A DNA stretch of 55,218 bases from IMG/VR virus record IMGVR_UViG_3300031841_002219, positions 1 to 55,218 of that record, one strand, 5' to 3'. Below the pieces are notes generated by a model. That model saw only the letters and a program-made list of their open reading frames with translations. It ran no database searches and had not been told where the DNA came from. Both the position numbers and the translations under genes were made by a program. How positions within the stretch are numbered: position 1 is the first letter of the stretch; each line of letters begins with the position of its first letter. This document shows, one piece after another, positions 17,958-25,250 of the stretch. This DNA is from a virus.

Positions 17958-18498
17958 TTACGACACTGCAGAACATTACAATAATCGTAAGATAGATTTA
18001 TGTAATATCAGAACACACATGGTTCGTGATGCTCTAAGGTATGTAGAAACACTTGCACTCAATGAGATTGCAAAACATACAACTACAGTAATGTATCCTG
18101 AACAAACAGAGATTATGAGATTCCCATTAGGGAGTGACCAACCAACCCACATCGATACCTATTCAGATTTAAGTTCAGACGACCCTAATGCACCACCAAT
18201 ATTTCCACAAACAGAATGGGCTGCAATATGTTATCTAAATGATAACTATGGTGGGGGTGAATTGTGGTTTCCAAAACAAGAAGGTATCGAAGAAGAATTT
18301 GTATACACACCTGTAGCAGGAGAGATGGTAATCTTCGAAGGATTAAAATTCGAACATGGTGTAAAGAAAGTTTATAAAGCAGATAGGTACACAATACCTA
18401 TGTGGTTTACGTCCAACCCTATGGACATGAGACCCGACCAACCAATGGATGTAGTCCAAAATGATATTGAGTACGGGTCATTTAATAGAATAAGATAG
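17908..18498 (+). CDS. 2-oxoglutarate/Fe(II) dioxygenase, second copy
   Basis: A 196-residue oxygenase (from ATG 17908). Iron ligands are H81 and D83 ('HIDTYSD') and H150 ('FEHGVKKV'), with R160 ('ADRYTIPMWF') for 2-oxoglutarate; 'GGGELWFP' is the usual strand. ATG 17815 would extend it by 31 residues and overlap deformylase by 143 nt, so 17908 (50-nt overlap) is preferred; neither has a clear Shine-Dalgarno. It is not obviously close to the oxygenase at 8878. The TAG stop shares its last base with the first base of tRNA-Ala. Substrate unknown. Confidence 0.85.
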   Translation: MKNIIHFHKTHPNLLSNYDTAEHYNNRKIDLCNIRTHMVRDALRYVETLALNEIAKHTTTVMYPEQTEIMRFPLGSDQPTHIDTYSDLSSDDPNAPPIFPQTEWAAICYLNDNYGGGELWFPKQEGIEEEFVYTPVAGEMVIFEGLKFEHGVKKVYKADRYTIPMWFTSNPMDMRPDQPMDVVQNDIEYGSFNRIR

Positions 18499-18573
18499 GG
18501 GCTGTAGCTCAGTTGGGAGAGCACCTGCTTTGCAAGCAGGGGGTCGGAGGTTCGAACCCTCTCAGCTCCACCA
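18498..18573 (+). tRNA. tRNA-Ala (anticodon TGC)
   Basis: A full cloverleaf with a 7-bp acceptor stem GGGGCTG/CAGCTCC including the alanine identity pair G3-U70, anticodon loop TTTGCAA (TGC), T arm GGAGG-TTCGAAC-CCTCT, and an encoded CCA. It decodes GCA, the favoured Ala codon here. The first base lies in the stop codon of the preceding gene. Confidence 0.97.
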
Positions 18574-18576
18574 CGT

Positions 18577-18666
18577 GGAAGATTGGCAGAGTGGTTGAAT
18601 GCACCAGTCTTGAAAACTGGCATACCTTTACGGGTATCGAAGGTTCGAATCCTTCATCTTCCGCCA
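18577..18666 (+). tRNA. tRNA-Ser (anticodon TGA)
   Basis: A class II tRNA with a long variable arm. Acceptor GGAAGAT/ATCTTCC, anticodon stem CCAGT/ACTGG with loop CTTGAAA (TGA), discriminator G and encoded CCA. It decodes TCA, the commonest Ser codon in these genes. It lies 3 nt after tRNA-Ala. Confidence 0.97.
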
Positions 18667-18674
18667 TTTTTGTG

Positions 18675-18704
18675 TTGACAATAGGTCTCACTTTTTGTTA
18701 TTAT
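18675..18704 (+). promoter_or_regulatory. Sigma70-like promoter with conserved spacer (SprT-like)
   Basis: TTGACA, 18-bp spacer containing AGGTCTCACTTTTTG, -10 TATTAT, 7 nt to ATG 18712. It is one of a family of near-identical promoters in 18.7-22.9 kb. Confidence 0.8.
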
Positions 18705-18711
18705 ACACCTT

Positions 18712-19149
18712 ATGCATGACTTTAAGAAGAACATATTGATTGATTTTCACGGCAGAATTGCACAAAAATCTCGTATTGAGAAATACATTAAGAATGTAAT
18801 ACATCATTATTGTCCTCGAATGAGAAGGGTAGTCAATGTGGATATCTACATTCACAACAGATTAGACAATGAGTGTTATGGTTTCTGTAGTGGAAATAAA
18901 AATCATATTGATATAGAACTTGCAAGAGGGTCAGGTGATGAGACATTTGACCTAGACTATATTATGTTAAATCTTGCACATGAGTTGATACATGCAAAAC
19001 AATTCCTGTTAGGACAACTCAGTCCTACAAACTTTAAATGGAAGACCAAAGATTATAACGGTGTTCCATACTCTAGAACCCCATGGGAACGAGAAGCATA
19101 CCGAAAAGAAGATTGGGTGTATGAAACTTTTTGGGTCTCAGGTACTTGA
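18712..19149 (+). CDS. SprT-like zinc metalloprotein
   Basis: A 145-residue protein with H90-E91-L92-I93-H94 in 'NLAHELIHAKQF', the HExxH zinc site of the SprT/Spartan group, followed by 'REAYRKEDWVY' that may give the third ligand region. SprT-domain proteins cleave proteins or DNA-protein crosslinks; here the role is unknown. The start lies 7 nt after a -10 box, giving a nearly leaderless transcript. The stop is followed by the promoter for the ncRNA block. Confidence 0.8.
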   Translation: MHDFKKNILIDFHGRIAQKSRIEKYIKNVIHHYCPRMRRVVNVDIYIHNRLDNECYGFCSGNKNHIDIELARGSGDETFDLDYIMLNLAHELIHAKQFLLGQLSPTNFKWKTKDYNGVPYSRTPWEREAYRKEDWVYETFWVSGT

Positions 19150-19175
19150 CAATAACCCCACTTTTTATATATAAT
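19146..19175 (+). promoter_or_regulatory. Sigma70-like promoter upstream of the gene-free block
   Basis: TTGACA, 18-bp spacer (CCCCACTTTTTA core related to its neighbours), -10 TATAAT. The predicted start is about 19182, where no ORF begins, so it probably makes the structured RNA downstream. Confidence 0.75.
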
Positions 19176-19181
19176 TAATAA

Positions 19182-19480
19182 ATCGGAAGAACGAGACGCA
19201 CATTAGTTGGTTGTGAGAGGTTGGTGCGTATAGAGAAGTTCCCCATACTGTTTTAAAATCAATTAAGACGTGATATATGACTGTGAGGTATGGACTAGGA
19301 ACGAACAGAGAAGTGGATGAAAGAACAGTGTCGGTTCGGGGATTTCACGGTAAACGACTCTTCTTATGGTGGTTACCTACCCACCTTGATAAAATTCAGG
19401 TAAGGCCTGACTAGAAGGACACGGTGTAAAGAATAGGGTGCAATACCCTAGACATTGAACAGTCTCAGACACAACTAAAA
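19182..19480 (+). ncRNA. Putative structured non-coding RNA, about 300 nt
   Basis: This block has no convincing gene and is more GC-rich than its surroundings. It is flanked by two TTGACA promoters. Paired segments include ACGCAC (19196) with GTGCGT (19224) inside GGAA/TTCC; CCATAC (19243) with GTATGG (19288); CGAAC (19302) with GTTCG (19334); GGTGG (19368) with CCACC (19381); and TAGGGT (19434) with ACCCTA (19445). The regular nesting supports a folded RNA. It did not match tmRNA, RNase P or group I intron signatures I know. A 45-codon ORF (19277-19414) inside lacks a Shine-Dalgarno and uses atypical codons. Confidence 0.6.
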
Positions 19481-19481
19481 C

Positions 19482-19511
19482 TTGACAATGGGTCTCACTT
19501 TTTTGTATACT
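19482..19511 (+). promoter_or_regulatory. Sigma70-like promoter with conserved spacer
   Basis: TTGACA, 18-bp spacer ATGGGTCTCACTTTTTTG, -10 TATACT, then TATAA. The predicted start is about 19518, giving a 20-nt leader with AAGGAG before ATG 19540. Its 30 bp from -35 to -10 are identical to the promoter at 20230. Confidence 0.88.
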
Positions 19512-19539
19512 ATAAGAGTAATAAAGAAAAGGAGAAAAT

Positions 19540-19740
19540 ATGAGTTGTGAAGTGAATGAAGTAATCAAAGAAAACATCCTTGAGGATGTTCTTGAGTTAG
19601 TCAATAAGGGTGACGTTTGGGATGTCATCTTCGCTATAGAAAAAGAATTTGGAATTGCCAAAGTACCTAGTCCTAATGGTGGAGTCAAGGGGTTTGTCAA
19701 TGCATTAGTCGAGTTAAGATTCGAGGAGGCATGTCAATAA
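19540..19740 (+). CDS. Small unknown protein
   Basis: A 66-residue acidic, helical protein with a good Shine-Dalgarno (AAGGAG). Segments include 'EDVLELVNKGDVWDVIFAIE' and a Gly-rich turn 'PSPNGGVKGF'. It is expressed from a strong early-type promoter and coupled to the next gene by TAATG. Family unknown; small early acidic proteins of this kind often act on host enzymes, but nothing here shows a target. Confidence 0.65.
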   Translation: MSCEVNEVIKENILEDVLELVNKGDVWDVIFAIEKEFGIAKVPSPNGGVKGFVNALVELRFEEACQ

Positions 19741-20051
19741 TGTTATTTGATAATTATATAGAGGTTGGTCTTGACACCTGTAAGTTCAAAATTCACGGTG
19801 TCGAGTATACTGCAATTGTTTACGAGGTTAACAATGACCACTTAGTAGTTAAACCTATTAGTAGGACTAACTATAAAGATATCTATGAGACTAATATGGA
19901 TACTACTTTTGACAAAATATTCCTTCCAGTTAATTCATTTGCAAACATTGAGTTGGAGATATGGATGGACGGAAGAGGTTGTGATAACTCTGCAATTGGT
20001 GTCAGTGGGTGTTACGAACCATACACTATGTTAATGTCAGAGGTAGCTTAA
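19740..20051 (+). CDS. Unknown early protein
   Basis: A 103-residue beta-rich protein. ATG 19740 (TAATG overlap, 10 nt after GAGGAGG) is preferred to ATG 19731, which is too close to that Shine-Dalgarno. The segment 'GVEYTAIVYEVNNDHLVVKP' looks like a small barrel. Both ends are coupled to neighbours by TAATG. No family recognised. Confidence 0.65.
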   Translation: MLFDNYIEVGLDTCKFKIHGVEYTAIVYEVNNDHLVVKPISRTNYKDIYETNMDTTFDKIFLPVNSFANIELEIWMDGRGCDNSAIGVSGCYEPYTMLMSEVA

Positions 20052-20233
20052 TGAAGTATCTTAAAGAGATTACAGAATGGGATACTGATATCCCTAATCA
20101 CACTTACATAGTAAATGAGAAGACTGAACTTGTAGGTTACATTAAGACTGGAACTAAAGAAGAAATCATCTTCAAGTCCCCAATGAAACAGTTCTCTAAA
20201 TCAAGGAGGAAATTTATACAAATCAAAAGTTGA
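20051..20233 (+). CDS. Small unknown protein
   Basis: A 60-residue protein starting in a TAATG overlap. It has an N-terminal 'MKYLKEITEWDTDIPNHTYI' and a basic C-terminus ('KSRRKFIQIKS'), suggesting nucleic-acid contact. Its stop lies inside the -35 box of the promoter for the VWA gene. The in-frame ATG at 20009 is inside the previous gene and less likely. Confidence 0.6.
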   Translation: MKYLKEITEWDTDIPNHTYIVNEKTELVGYIKTGTKEEIIFKSPMKQFSKSRRKFIQIKS

Positions 20234-20259
20234 CAATGGGTCTCACTTTTTTGTATACT
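20230..20259 (+). promoter_or_regulatory. Sigma70-like promoter, conserved spacer, leaderless spacing
   Basis: TTGACA, spacer ATGGGTCTCACTTTTTTG, -10 TATACT, then exactly 6 nt (ATAAAC) to ATG 20266. It has the same core as the promoter at 19482, but here the ATG replaces the leader. Confidence 0.88.
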
Positions 20260-20265
20260 ATAAAC

Positions 20266-22608
20266 ATGACAAATTTACTAAGAAACCAAAAAGACTCTCT
20301 TGCAAAACTAATGGCATCAGAGAATCTATCAATCCAACATAAGAAAGTATCTACTGCATCATTCGATGTTAAGAACAGGGTACTTACTTGTCCAATATTC
20401 AAAGAGGATATGTCTGCAGAGTTGTATGACTTGTTCATGGGTCACGAAGTGTCTCATGCACTACACACTCCATATGAGGGTTTACACTCTACACTTATTG
20501 ACAACAGAGTTCTTAAGGACTATCTCAATGTGATTGAGGATATCAGAATTGAGAAGATGATTAAGAACAAATTCCCTGGCTTAAGAAAGTCATTCTTCAA
20601 AGCATACGATGAGTTGATGAAGAGAGATTTCTTTGGTATTTCAGGTAAGAATTTAGAAGACCTATCTGCAATCGATAGAATCAATCTCTACTCTAAAGTA
20701 GGTGTCACTTCAGGTGTTACACTTAATGAGATAGAACAGGATTTTTATGACAGGTCTTTCAATGCAAAAACCTTTGAAGAGGTTGTAGAGATTGCACAAG
20801 AATTATACGACTGGTCAGCAGAAAATGAGAAGGGTGATGAAGAAGAAGTCGTTTCTGTTACAGACTTAACTGATTTTGATTTCGAAGAAGATGAAGATGG
20901 AGAATACGAAAACACTGGGTCAAGTACTGGTGGAGACGGTGATGAAGTAGAAGAAGAGAGTGAGTCAGATAACCCCTCTACAGGGAACGGAGAGTCCACT
21001 GAAGAGACTTCAGAAGATACCCTACCCGATGTATCAGACATGGGTAACGAACAACAGACACCTCTATTTGAGGATGCAGACGGTGGTACTGAGGGTGGTA
21101 AAGCAAAACCTCAAGCAAGGAAGTCTATCACTGAAAGAAATGCACACAACAACGAACAAAACTTCCAAGTTGATAACGATGATTGGAGAGTTAAGGAAAG
21201 AATCTATGCAAACATGGATGTCAAGACTGATGAAAAATTACAGTACTTCCTAAAGAATGCAGTCGTCACTGTTGATGAAATGGAAGAGATTATTGAGTAT
21301 TCATTAAAAGAAAATCTAAAGAACAAAGAAGACAAAACAGAAGCTGACTCTTACTGGAATTTTGCAAATCATTCTTTCAAAAAGTTAGAAGCAAAGAACA
21401 AAAAGATTGTCAATCACATGGCAAAAGAATTTGAGATGAAGAAGTCTGCATATCTTTCTAAGAGAGCAATGTCTTCTAAGACTGGAAGGATTGACCTAAC
21501 AAAACTTTCCAAGTATCAAATTTCAGAAGACATCTTCAAGAGAATGACTTACTTACCACAAGGTAAGAATCACGGTCTTGTTGTCTTCATTGACCACAGT
21601 GGTTCAATTGCAGATACACTATGTGACTTACTAGAACAAGCATTCATTCTAATGATGTTCTGTAAAAAAGTTAACATCCCATTCAAGATTTTATCATTCT
21701 CTGATGTTTACGGTGATGATAATGTAGAACCAAATGAGTATGCATATAGAACTGATGCAATCAGACTTCTAGAATGGTTCTCAAGTGACATGTCCAAATC
21801 ACAATTCCTCAAAGCAGGTAAAGTTTTCGGAGCAATTTTCAATGCAAAGAAAGCTGGTGATGCATATGGATGGTTGACTCAGAAAAAATATAATGAACTT
21901 GTTGATTGGTTTGAGATTGACCACGATGGTTTCGAAAACTATGACCAATACGGAAGTGACTTGGGTCTAAAAAACTTAGACTGGTGGACTCCAAGAAGAC
22001 TTGGACTAGGTGGAACACCTCTTGATGCAAGTATTGTATGGGCAAGGTATACACTTCCTAAGTTACAAAAAGCATGGGGTGTCGACCTGATGAATGCAAC
22101 ATTCATTACAGACGGTTACTCTCACCAGTATGACCACTTCGACTGGGGTGAAGGTGGAAGATATGGAAATGACAGATACATCACTGATAAAGTTTCAAAG
22201 AAAACCTACAAGTATGATTGTAGTGACAATGGTTTCATGAGAACTTGTAACCTAATCGAGTGGATGAAATCAGAGACAAGTGTCAACGTCAACGGTTACT
22301 TCATACTAGGTAAGAAACAAGAATACAACAACCTTAAAGGTTGCATTAATGATGGTTACTTCTCATACTCACAAAGTGATAGAGAGTGGAAAGAAATCAA
22401 GAAGCAAGGTTCGGTTATCCCATGTCACGGATATGGTAAACTGTTCGTTGCACAATCAAAAGTTTTAGAAGTTGCTGGGGATGATGAACTCTCAGATGAA
22501 TTAGTCGGTGAGTCAAGAGCAAAATTGACAACTGCATTCAAGAGAAATCAAATGAACAAGTCGACTTCTAGATACTTAATGAATCAATTTATACAGGAGA
22601 TAGCATGA
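20266..22608 (+). CDS. VWA-domain protein, CobT-like, with N-terminal HExxH
   Basis: A 780-residue protein. The N-terminal domain contains H60-E-V-S-H64 ('MGHEVSHALHTPYEGL'), a zinc-peptidase-like site. A very acidic, Ser-rich linker covers about residues 205-285. The C-terminal half is a von Willebrand A domain with the MIDAS D-H-S-G-S at residue 443. Marine T4-like phages often pair such a gene with a CobS-like AAA+ ATPase, as here (22903). CobT is the cobaltochelatase partner of CobS, but MoxR/VWA chaperone pairs have the same layout. ATG 20266 is chosen from the promoter; the upstream in-frame extension would start in the -35 box. Confidence 0.85.
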   Translation: MTNLLRNQKDSLAKLMASENLSIQHKKVSTASFDVKNRVLTCPIFKEDMSAELYDLFMGHEVSHALHTPYEGLHSTLIDNRVLKDYLNVIEDIRIEKMIKNKFPGLRKSFFKAYDELMKRDFFGISGKNLEDLSAIDRINLYSKVGVTSGVTLNEIEQDFYDRSFNAKTFEEVVEIAQELYDWSAENEKGDEEEVVSVTDLTDFDFEEDEDGEYENTGSSTGGDGDEVEEESESDNPSTGNGESTEETSEDTLPDVSDMGNEQQTPLFEDADGGTEGGKAKPQARKSITERNAHNNEQNFQVDNDDWRVKERIYANMDVKTDEKLQYFLKNAVVTVDEMEEIIEYSLKENLKNKEDKTEADSYWNFANHSFKKLEAKNKKIVNHMAKEFEMKKSAYLSKRAMSSKTGRIDLTKLSKYQISEDIFKRMTYLPQGKNHGLVVFIDHSGSIADTLCDLLEQAFILMMFCKKVNIPFKILSFSDVYGDDNVEPNEYAYRTDAIRLLEWFSSDMSKSQFLKAGKVFGAIFNAKKAGDAYGWLTQKKYNELVDWFEIDHDGFENYDQYGSDLGLKNLDWWTPRRLGLGGTPLDASIVWARYTLPKLQKAWGVDLMNATFITDGYSHQYDHFDWGEGGRYGNDRYITDKVSKKTYKYDCSDNGFMRTCNLIEWMKSETSVNVNGYFILGKKQEYNNLKGCINDGYFSYSQSDREWKEIKKQGSVIPCHGYGKLFVAQSKVLEVAGDDELSDELVGESRAKLTTAFKRNQMNKSTSRYLMNQFIQEIA

Positions 22609-22835
22609 GAATTAACACAATAGATTTAACACCAGTGTATTACACTTCAACACCCACGAGTAGTTTTGCAGATGCAATTCAAAACGTGGGGCCATCTCCC
22701 TGTGAGAAATTCAAGTGTAAAAAAGTAAATGACTGTGCAACCAAAGCTATCGAATGTTTTGCATTCAGGATTTGGGTGAACACTGGAAAGTTCAAAGAAG
22801 ATAAACTAGAAAGATTGATGAAACCTGTAAAATAG
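22605..22835 (+). CDS. Small Cys-rich protein
   Basis: A 76-residue protein coupled to the VWA gene (ATGA overlap). Four cysteines lie in 'CEKFKCKKVNDCATKAIEC', spaced C-x4-C-x5-C-x6-C, followed by 'FAFRIWVNTGKF'. This could bind zinc or an Fe-S cluster. Short phage proteins with this layout are common next to cobS/cobT-like genes in marine T4-like phages, as far as I recall. Function unknown. Confidence 0.65.
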   Translation: MRINTIDLTPVYYTSTPTSSFADAIQNVGPSPCEKFKCKKVNDCATKAIECFAFRIWVNTGKFKEDKLERLMKPVK

Positions 22836-22837
22836 GG

Positions 22838-22867
22838 TTGACAATGGGTCACACTTTTTTGTATACT
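22838..22867 (+). promoter_or_regulatory. Sigma70-like promoter with conserved spacer (CobS-like gene)
   Basis: TTGACA, spacer ATGGGTCACACTTTTTTG (one base different from its relatives), -10 TATACT. The predicted start is about 22874 and the gene's Shine-Dalgarno (GGAG) follows before ATG 22903. Confidence 0.87.
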
Positions 22868-22902
22868 AATAACTGATGAGAAAAACCAAAGGAGACTATA
22901 TT

Positions 22903-24138
22903 ATGGATAAAAGAAGTTACGATAGAAATGAGTCGATTGACATCAATGGGAAGATGTTTCATTTCACCCCCGATAGGAAGGAGTTCTTAGCAACCCTTAC
23001 TGGGACATATCCCAACCAAACCTCTTTCACTGCAGAGGATTTGAAGAATCTTGGACATGTACCTTACTGGGTCAAGTCTGCAAGATACAATTTCAAAGAC
23101 AATGGTGTCTTTAATTTACAAGCAGTTGTTGGTGGTTACACAGGAACTTCTATTCCAGTGTCCACAGTCAAAATGACTAAACCTAGTCAGACCAATGTGG
23201 GTTTCAATTCCCCAGTTGCAGTCGCAACTGAAGCAGCTTCAATGAATATCATTGAAGACAGTGTAAAAGTTATCCCCGAGAAGATGAGCAACTATGTTCC
23301 TTTTGGACATTTCAAAGATGTCAAGAACATCATCAAGTCTAAAATCTTCTTCCCTGTCTTTGTCACTGGTCTTAGTGGTAACGGGAAGACTTTGATGATT
23401 GAACAAGTTTGTGCTCAACTGAAGAGAGAGTGTTACAGAGTCAACGTCACCATCGAGACTGATGAGGATGATTTGATGGGTGGACACACTCTCAAAGGTG
23501 GGGACTTAATGTTTAGAGAAGGCCCTGTCCTCAAAGCAATGAGAAAAGGAGCAGTCCTTCTTCTTGATGAAGTTGACTTGGGTTCTAACAAGTTGATGTG
23601 TCTACAGTCTGTTCTAGAAGGTAAAGGATACCTTGTCAAGAAGACTGGTGAGTATGTCCAACCTAAAGAAGGTTTCACAATACTTGCAACTGCAAACACT
23701 AAAGGTCAAGGGTCAGACGATGGTAAATTCATCGGGACACAGTTGATGAATGAAGCAATGTTGGAAAGGTTTGCAATTACTATGCAACAAGAATATCCAC
23801 CATTGGTTACTGAAAGAAAAATCGTTGAGAAAGAAATGGAACTCGGTGGTCACGAAGTTGATAAAGAGTTCGTTGAGAAACTTGTTGACTGGGCATCAGT
23901 TATCAGAAAGACTTTCTATGAAGGTGCAATCGATGATGTCATTACTACAAGAAGGTTGGTTCACATTGTCAATGCATGGAAAATGTTTGGTGACAGAATG
24001 AAGTCAATCGAACTATGTATCTCAAGGTTTGATGAAGAAACTAGAAGTAGTTTCCTCGACCTCTACACTAAGGTTGACGAAGGTGTCAGTTTAAATGATG
24101 GGGATTATGAAAACCCTATTGACTCAGAGGAGCTTTAA
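22903..24138 (+). CDS. cobS: CobS/MoxR-like AAA+ ATPase
   Basis: A 411-residue AAA+ protein. Walker A 'GLSGNGKT' begins near residue 156, Walker B 'AVLLLDEVD' near 220, and sensor 1 'TILATANTKG' follows. The first 110 residues are a unique domain. ATG 22903 (GGAG at 8 nt spacing) is preferred to ATG 22876, which would lie at the predicted transcription start. Annotated cobS in cyanophages, and proposed there to aid cobalamin synthesis; as a MoxR-type ATPase it may instead remodel proteins together with the VWA partner at 20266. Confidence 0.88.
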   Translation: MDKRSYDRNESIDINGKMFHFTPDRKEFLATLTGTYPNQTSFTAEDLKNLGHVPYWVKSARYNFKDNGVFNLQAVVGGYTGTSIPVSTVKMTKPSQTNVGFNSPVAVATEAASMNIIEDSVKVIPEKMSNYVPFGHFKDVKNIIKSKIFFPVFVTGLSGNGKTLMIEQVCAQLKRECYRVNVTIETDEDDLMGGHTLKGGDLMFREGPVLKAMRKGAVLLLDEVDLGSNKLMCLQSVLEGKGYLVKKTGEYVQPKEGFTILATANTKGQGSDDGKFIGTQLMNEAMLERFAITMQQEYPPLVTERKIVEKEMELGGHEVDKEFVEKLVDWASVIRKTFYEGAIDDVITTRRLVHIVNAWKMFGDRMKSIELCISRFDEETRSSFLDLYTKVDEGVSLNDGDYENPIDSEEL

Positions 24139-24145
24139 TAGTACA

Positions 24146-24466
24146 ATGTCAGTACCTATGAAAATAACAGACATAGAATACAAGTATAATGAGGGAGAAC
24201 TCTTGAAGGAGTTCTCTCATTATATTGACAAGACATACGACCAACACTACAGTCTAAACAAATATCAGTCTACTGAGTTTATAATTGACAGTGGTCATGG
24301 TGAAGGTTTTTGTATCGGGAACATACTTAAGTATGCACAAAGATACGGTAAGAAAAACGGAAAAAACAGAGCAGATATCTTAAAGGTTATGCACTATGCT
24401 TTGTTTATGTTGCATGTGCATGACCGTGAAAATAATATGGAGAAAGTGAAAAATGAAGTTATCTAA
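24146..24466 (+). CDS. DUF3310-like protein
   Basis: A 106-residue protein whose second half, 'GEGFCIGNILKYAQRYGKKNG' then 'DILKVMHYALFML', matches the DUF3310 pattern (GN-IKY-RY-KNG-DL-KA), a family common in phages and sometimes annotated nucleotide kinase without proof. ATG 24146 is chosen; an earlier in-frame ATG lies within the CobS-like gene. It overlaps the sliding clamp gene by 14 nt. Confidence 0.75.
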   Translation: MSVPMKITDIEYKYNEGELLKEFSHYIDKTYDQHYSLNKYQSTEFIIDSGHGEGFCIGNILKYAQRYGKKNGKNRADILKVMHYALFMLHVHDRENNMEKVKNEVI

Positions 24467-25118
24467 TCAAACCAAAGATATACTCAAAAACTTTGCCACC
24501 ATTAATAGTGGTATCAAAGTAACAGAAGGTAATGAGATTAAAACAATCTCTGCAATGAAGAATGTTCTTGCAAGAGCATCGGTAAGTGAAGAGTTCCCAC
24601 AAGGGTTTTCTATCTATAACCTACAAGAATTCTTGGGTGCAACTTCCTTGTTGGAAGACCCCGACTATGAATTCAATGAGACAAATTTGAGTGTGTCTGA
24701 TTCAGACTCATCCATGTCTTATTTCTATGCAAGTGACGGGATGGTTATTACACCCGACAAGATGGTGACCATGCCTGAGACTGAAATTAATTTCAGTATC
24801 ACTGCAGACTTATTATCAGACTTACAGAAAGCTGCAAGTGTATTAGGTGTAACAGATTTGATTCTAGAATCTGATGGAACTAATCTTACACTTACAGTGA
24901 GAGACAAGAAGAATACAACATCGAATGCATTCTCTAGAATCGTGGGTCAAGGCAATGGTAAGAAATTTGAAATGTATTTCAAAATTGAAAACCTAAAAGT
25001 TTTACAAGGTAACTATGATGTAGCAGTATCATCTAAAGGTGTATCACACTTTAGTAACAAAGATATTGACCTTGAATACTTTATTGCATTAGAACCTGAT
25101 TCAAAATATGACATTTAA
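24453..25118 (+). CDS. 45: Sliding clamp (gp45-like)
   Basis: A 221-residue clamp (T4 gp45, 228). The trimeric ring tethers gp43 polymerase to DNA and also activates late transcription with gp55. N-terminal 'MKLSNQTKDILKNFATINSG' and 'SIYNLQEFLGATSLLEDPD' are family blocks, and the C-terminal 'FSNKDIDLEYFIALEPDSKY' closes the fold. It lies upstream of the clamp loader, separated by a late-type promoter and a structured leader. Confidence 0.95.
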   Translation: MKLSNQTKDILKNFATINSGIKVTEGNEIKTISAMKNVLARASVSEEFPQGFSIYNLQEFLGATSLLEDPDYEFNETNLSVSDSDSSMSYFYASDGMVITPDKMVTMPETEINFSITADLLSDLQKAASVLGVTDLILESDGTNLTLTVRDKKNTTSNAFSRIVGQGNGKKFEMYFKIENLKVLQGNYDVAVSSKGVSHFSNKDIDLEYFIALEPDSKYDI

Positions 25119-25126
25119 TATAAATA
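25119..25126 (+). promoter_or_regulatory. Late-type promoter before the clamp loader
   Basis: Exact TATAAATA straddling the gp45 stop codon. It is 124 nt from the gp44 ATG, so it would yield a long leader. A late box before a replication gene is unexpected. Confidence 0.6.
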
Positions 25127-25250
25127 GTTTAAGGAAGAGAATAAGTGTGAGTGTTATGCCAGTCTCTGTAATACACACGGGAGTCGCTCTATCTCATCAA
25201 ACCTCTAGGGTGAGTGACACAGTAAATTCGGAGGGGAGTTTACATCTATT
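25127..25250 (+). promoter_or_regulatory. Structured leader before the clamp loader
   Basis: A 124-nt leader without an ORF. GTGTG (25145) can pair with CACAC (25174), and GTCGCTC (25183) with GAGTGAC (25212), enclosing a possible CTCATC/GGTGAG alternative. GGAGGGGAG lies before the ATG but 13 nt away. In T4, gp44 and gp45 are translationally repressed by RegA, encoded here downstream, so a regulatory leader is plausible. Confidence 0.45.

Noticed and set aside
19277-19414. 45-codon ORF inside the gene-free block
   Set aside because: No Shine-Dalgarno, codons unlike phage genes (CGG, CTC, CCT), and it crosses paired segments of the putative RNA.
19182-19480. tmRNA, RNase P RNA or group I intron
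   Set aside because: No tRNA-like end or tag ORF, no RNase P conserved blocks, and no split gene or group I core found on reading.
19377-19700. 107-codon - strand frame covering the end of the RNA block and the next gene
   Set aside because: Opposite strand to all other genes, no start signals, and overlaps a well-supported + gene.
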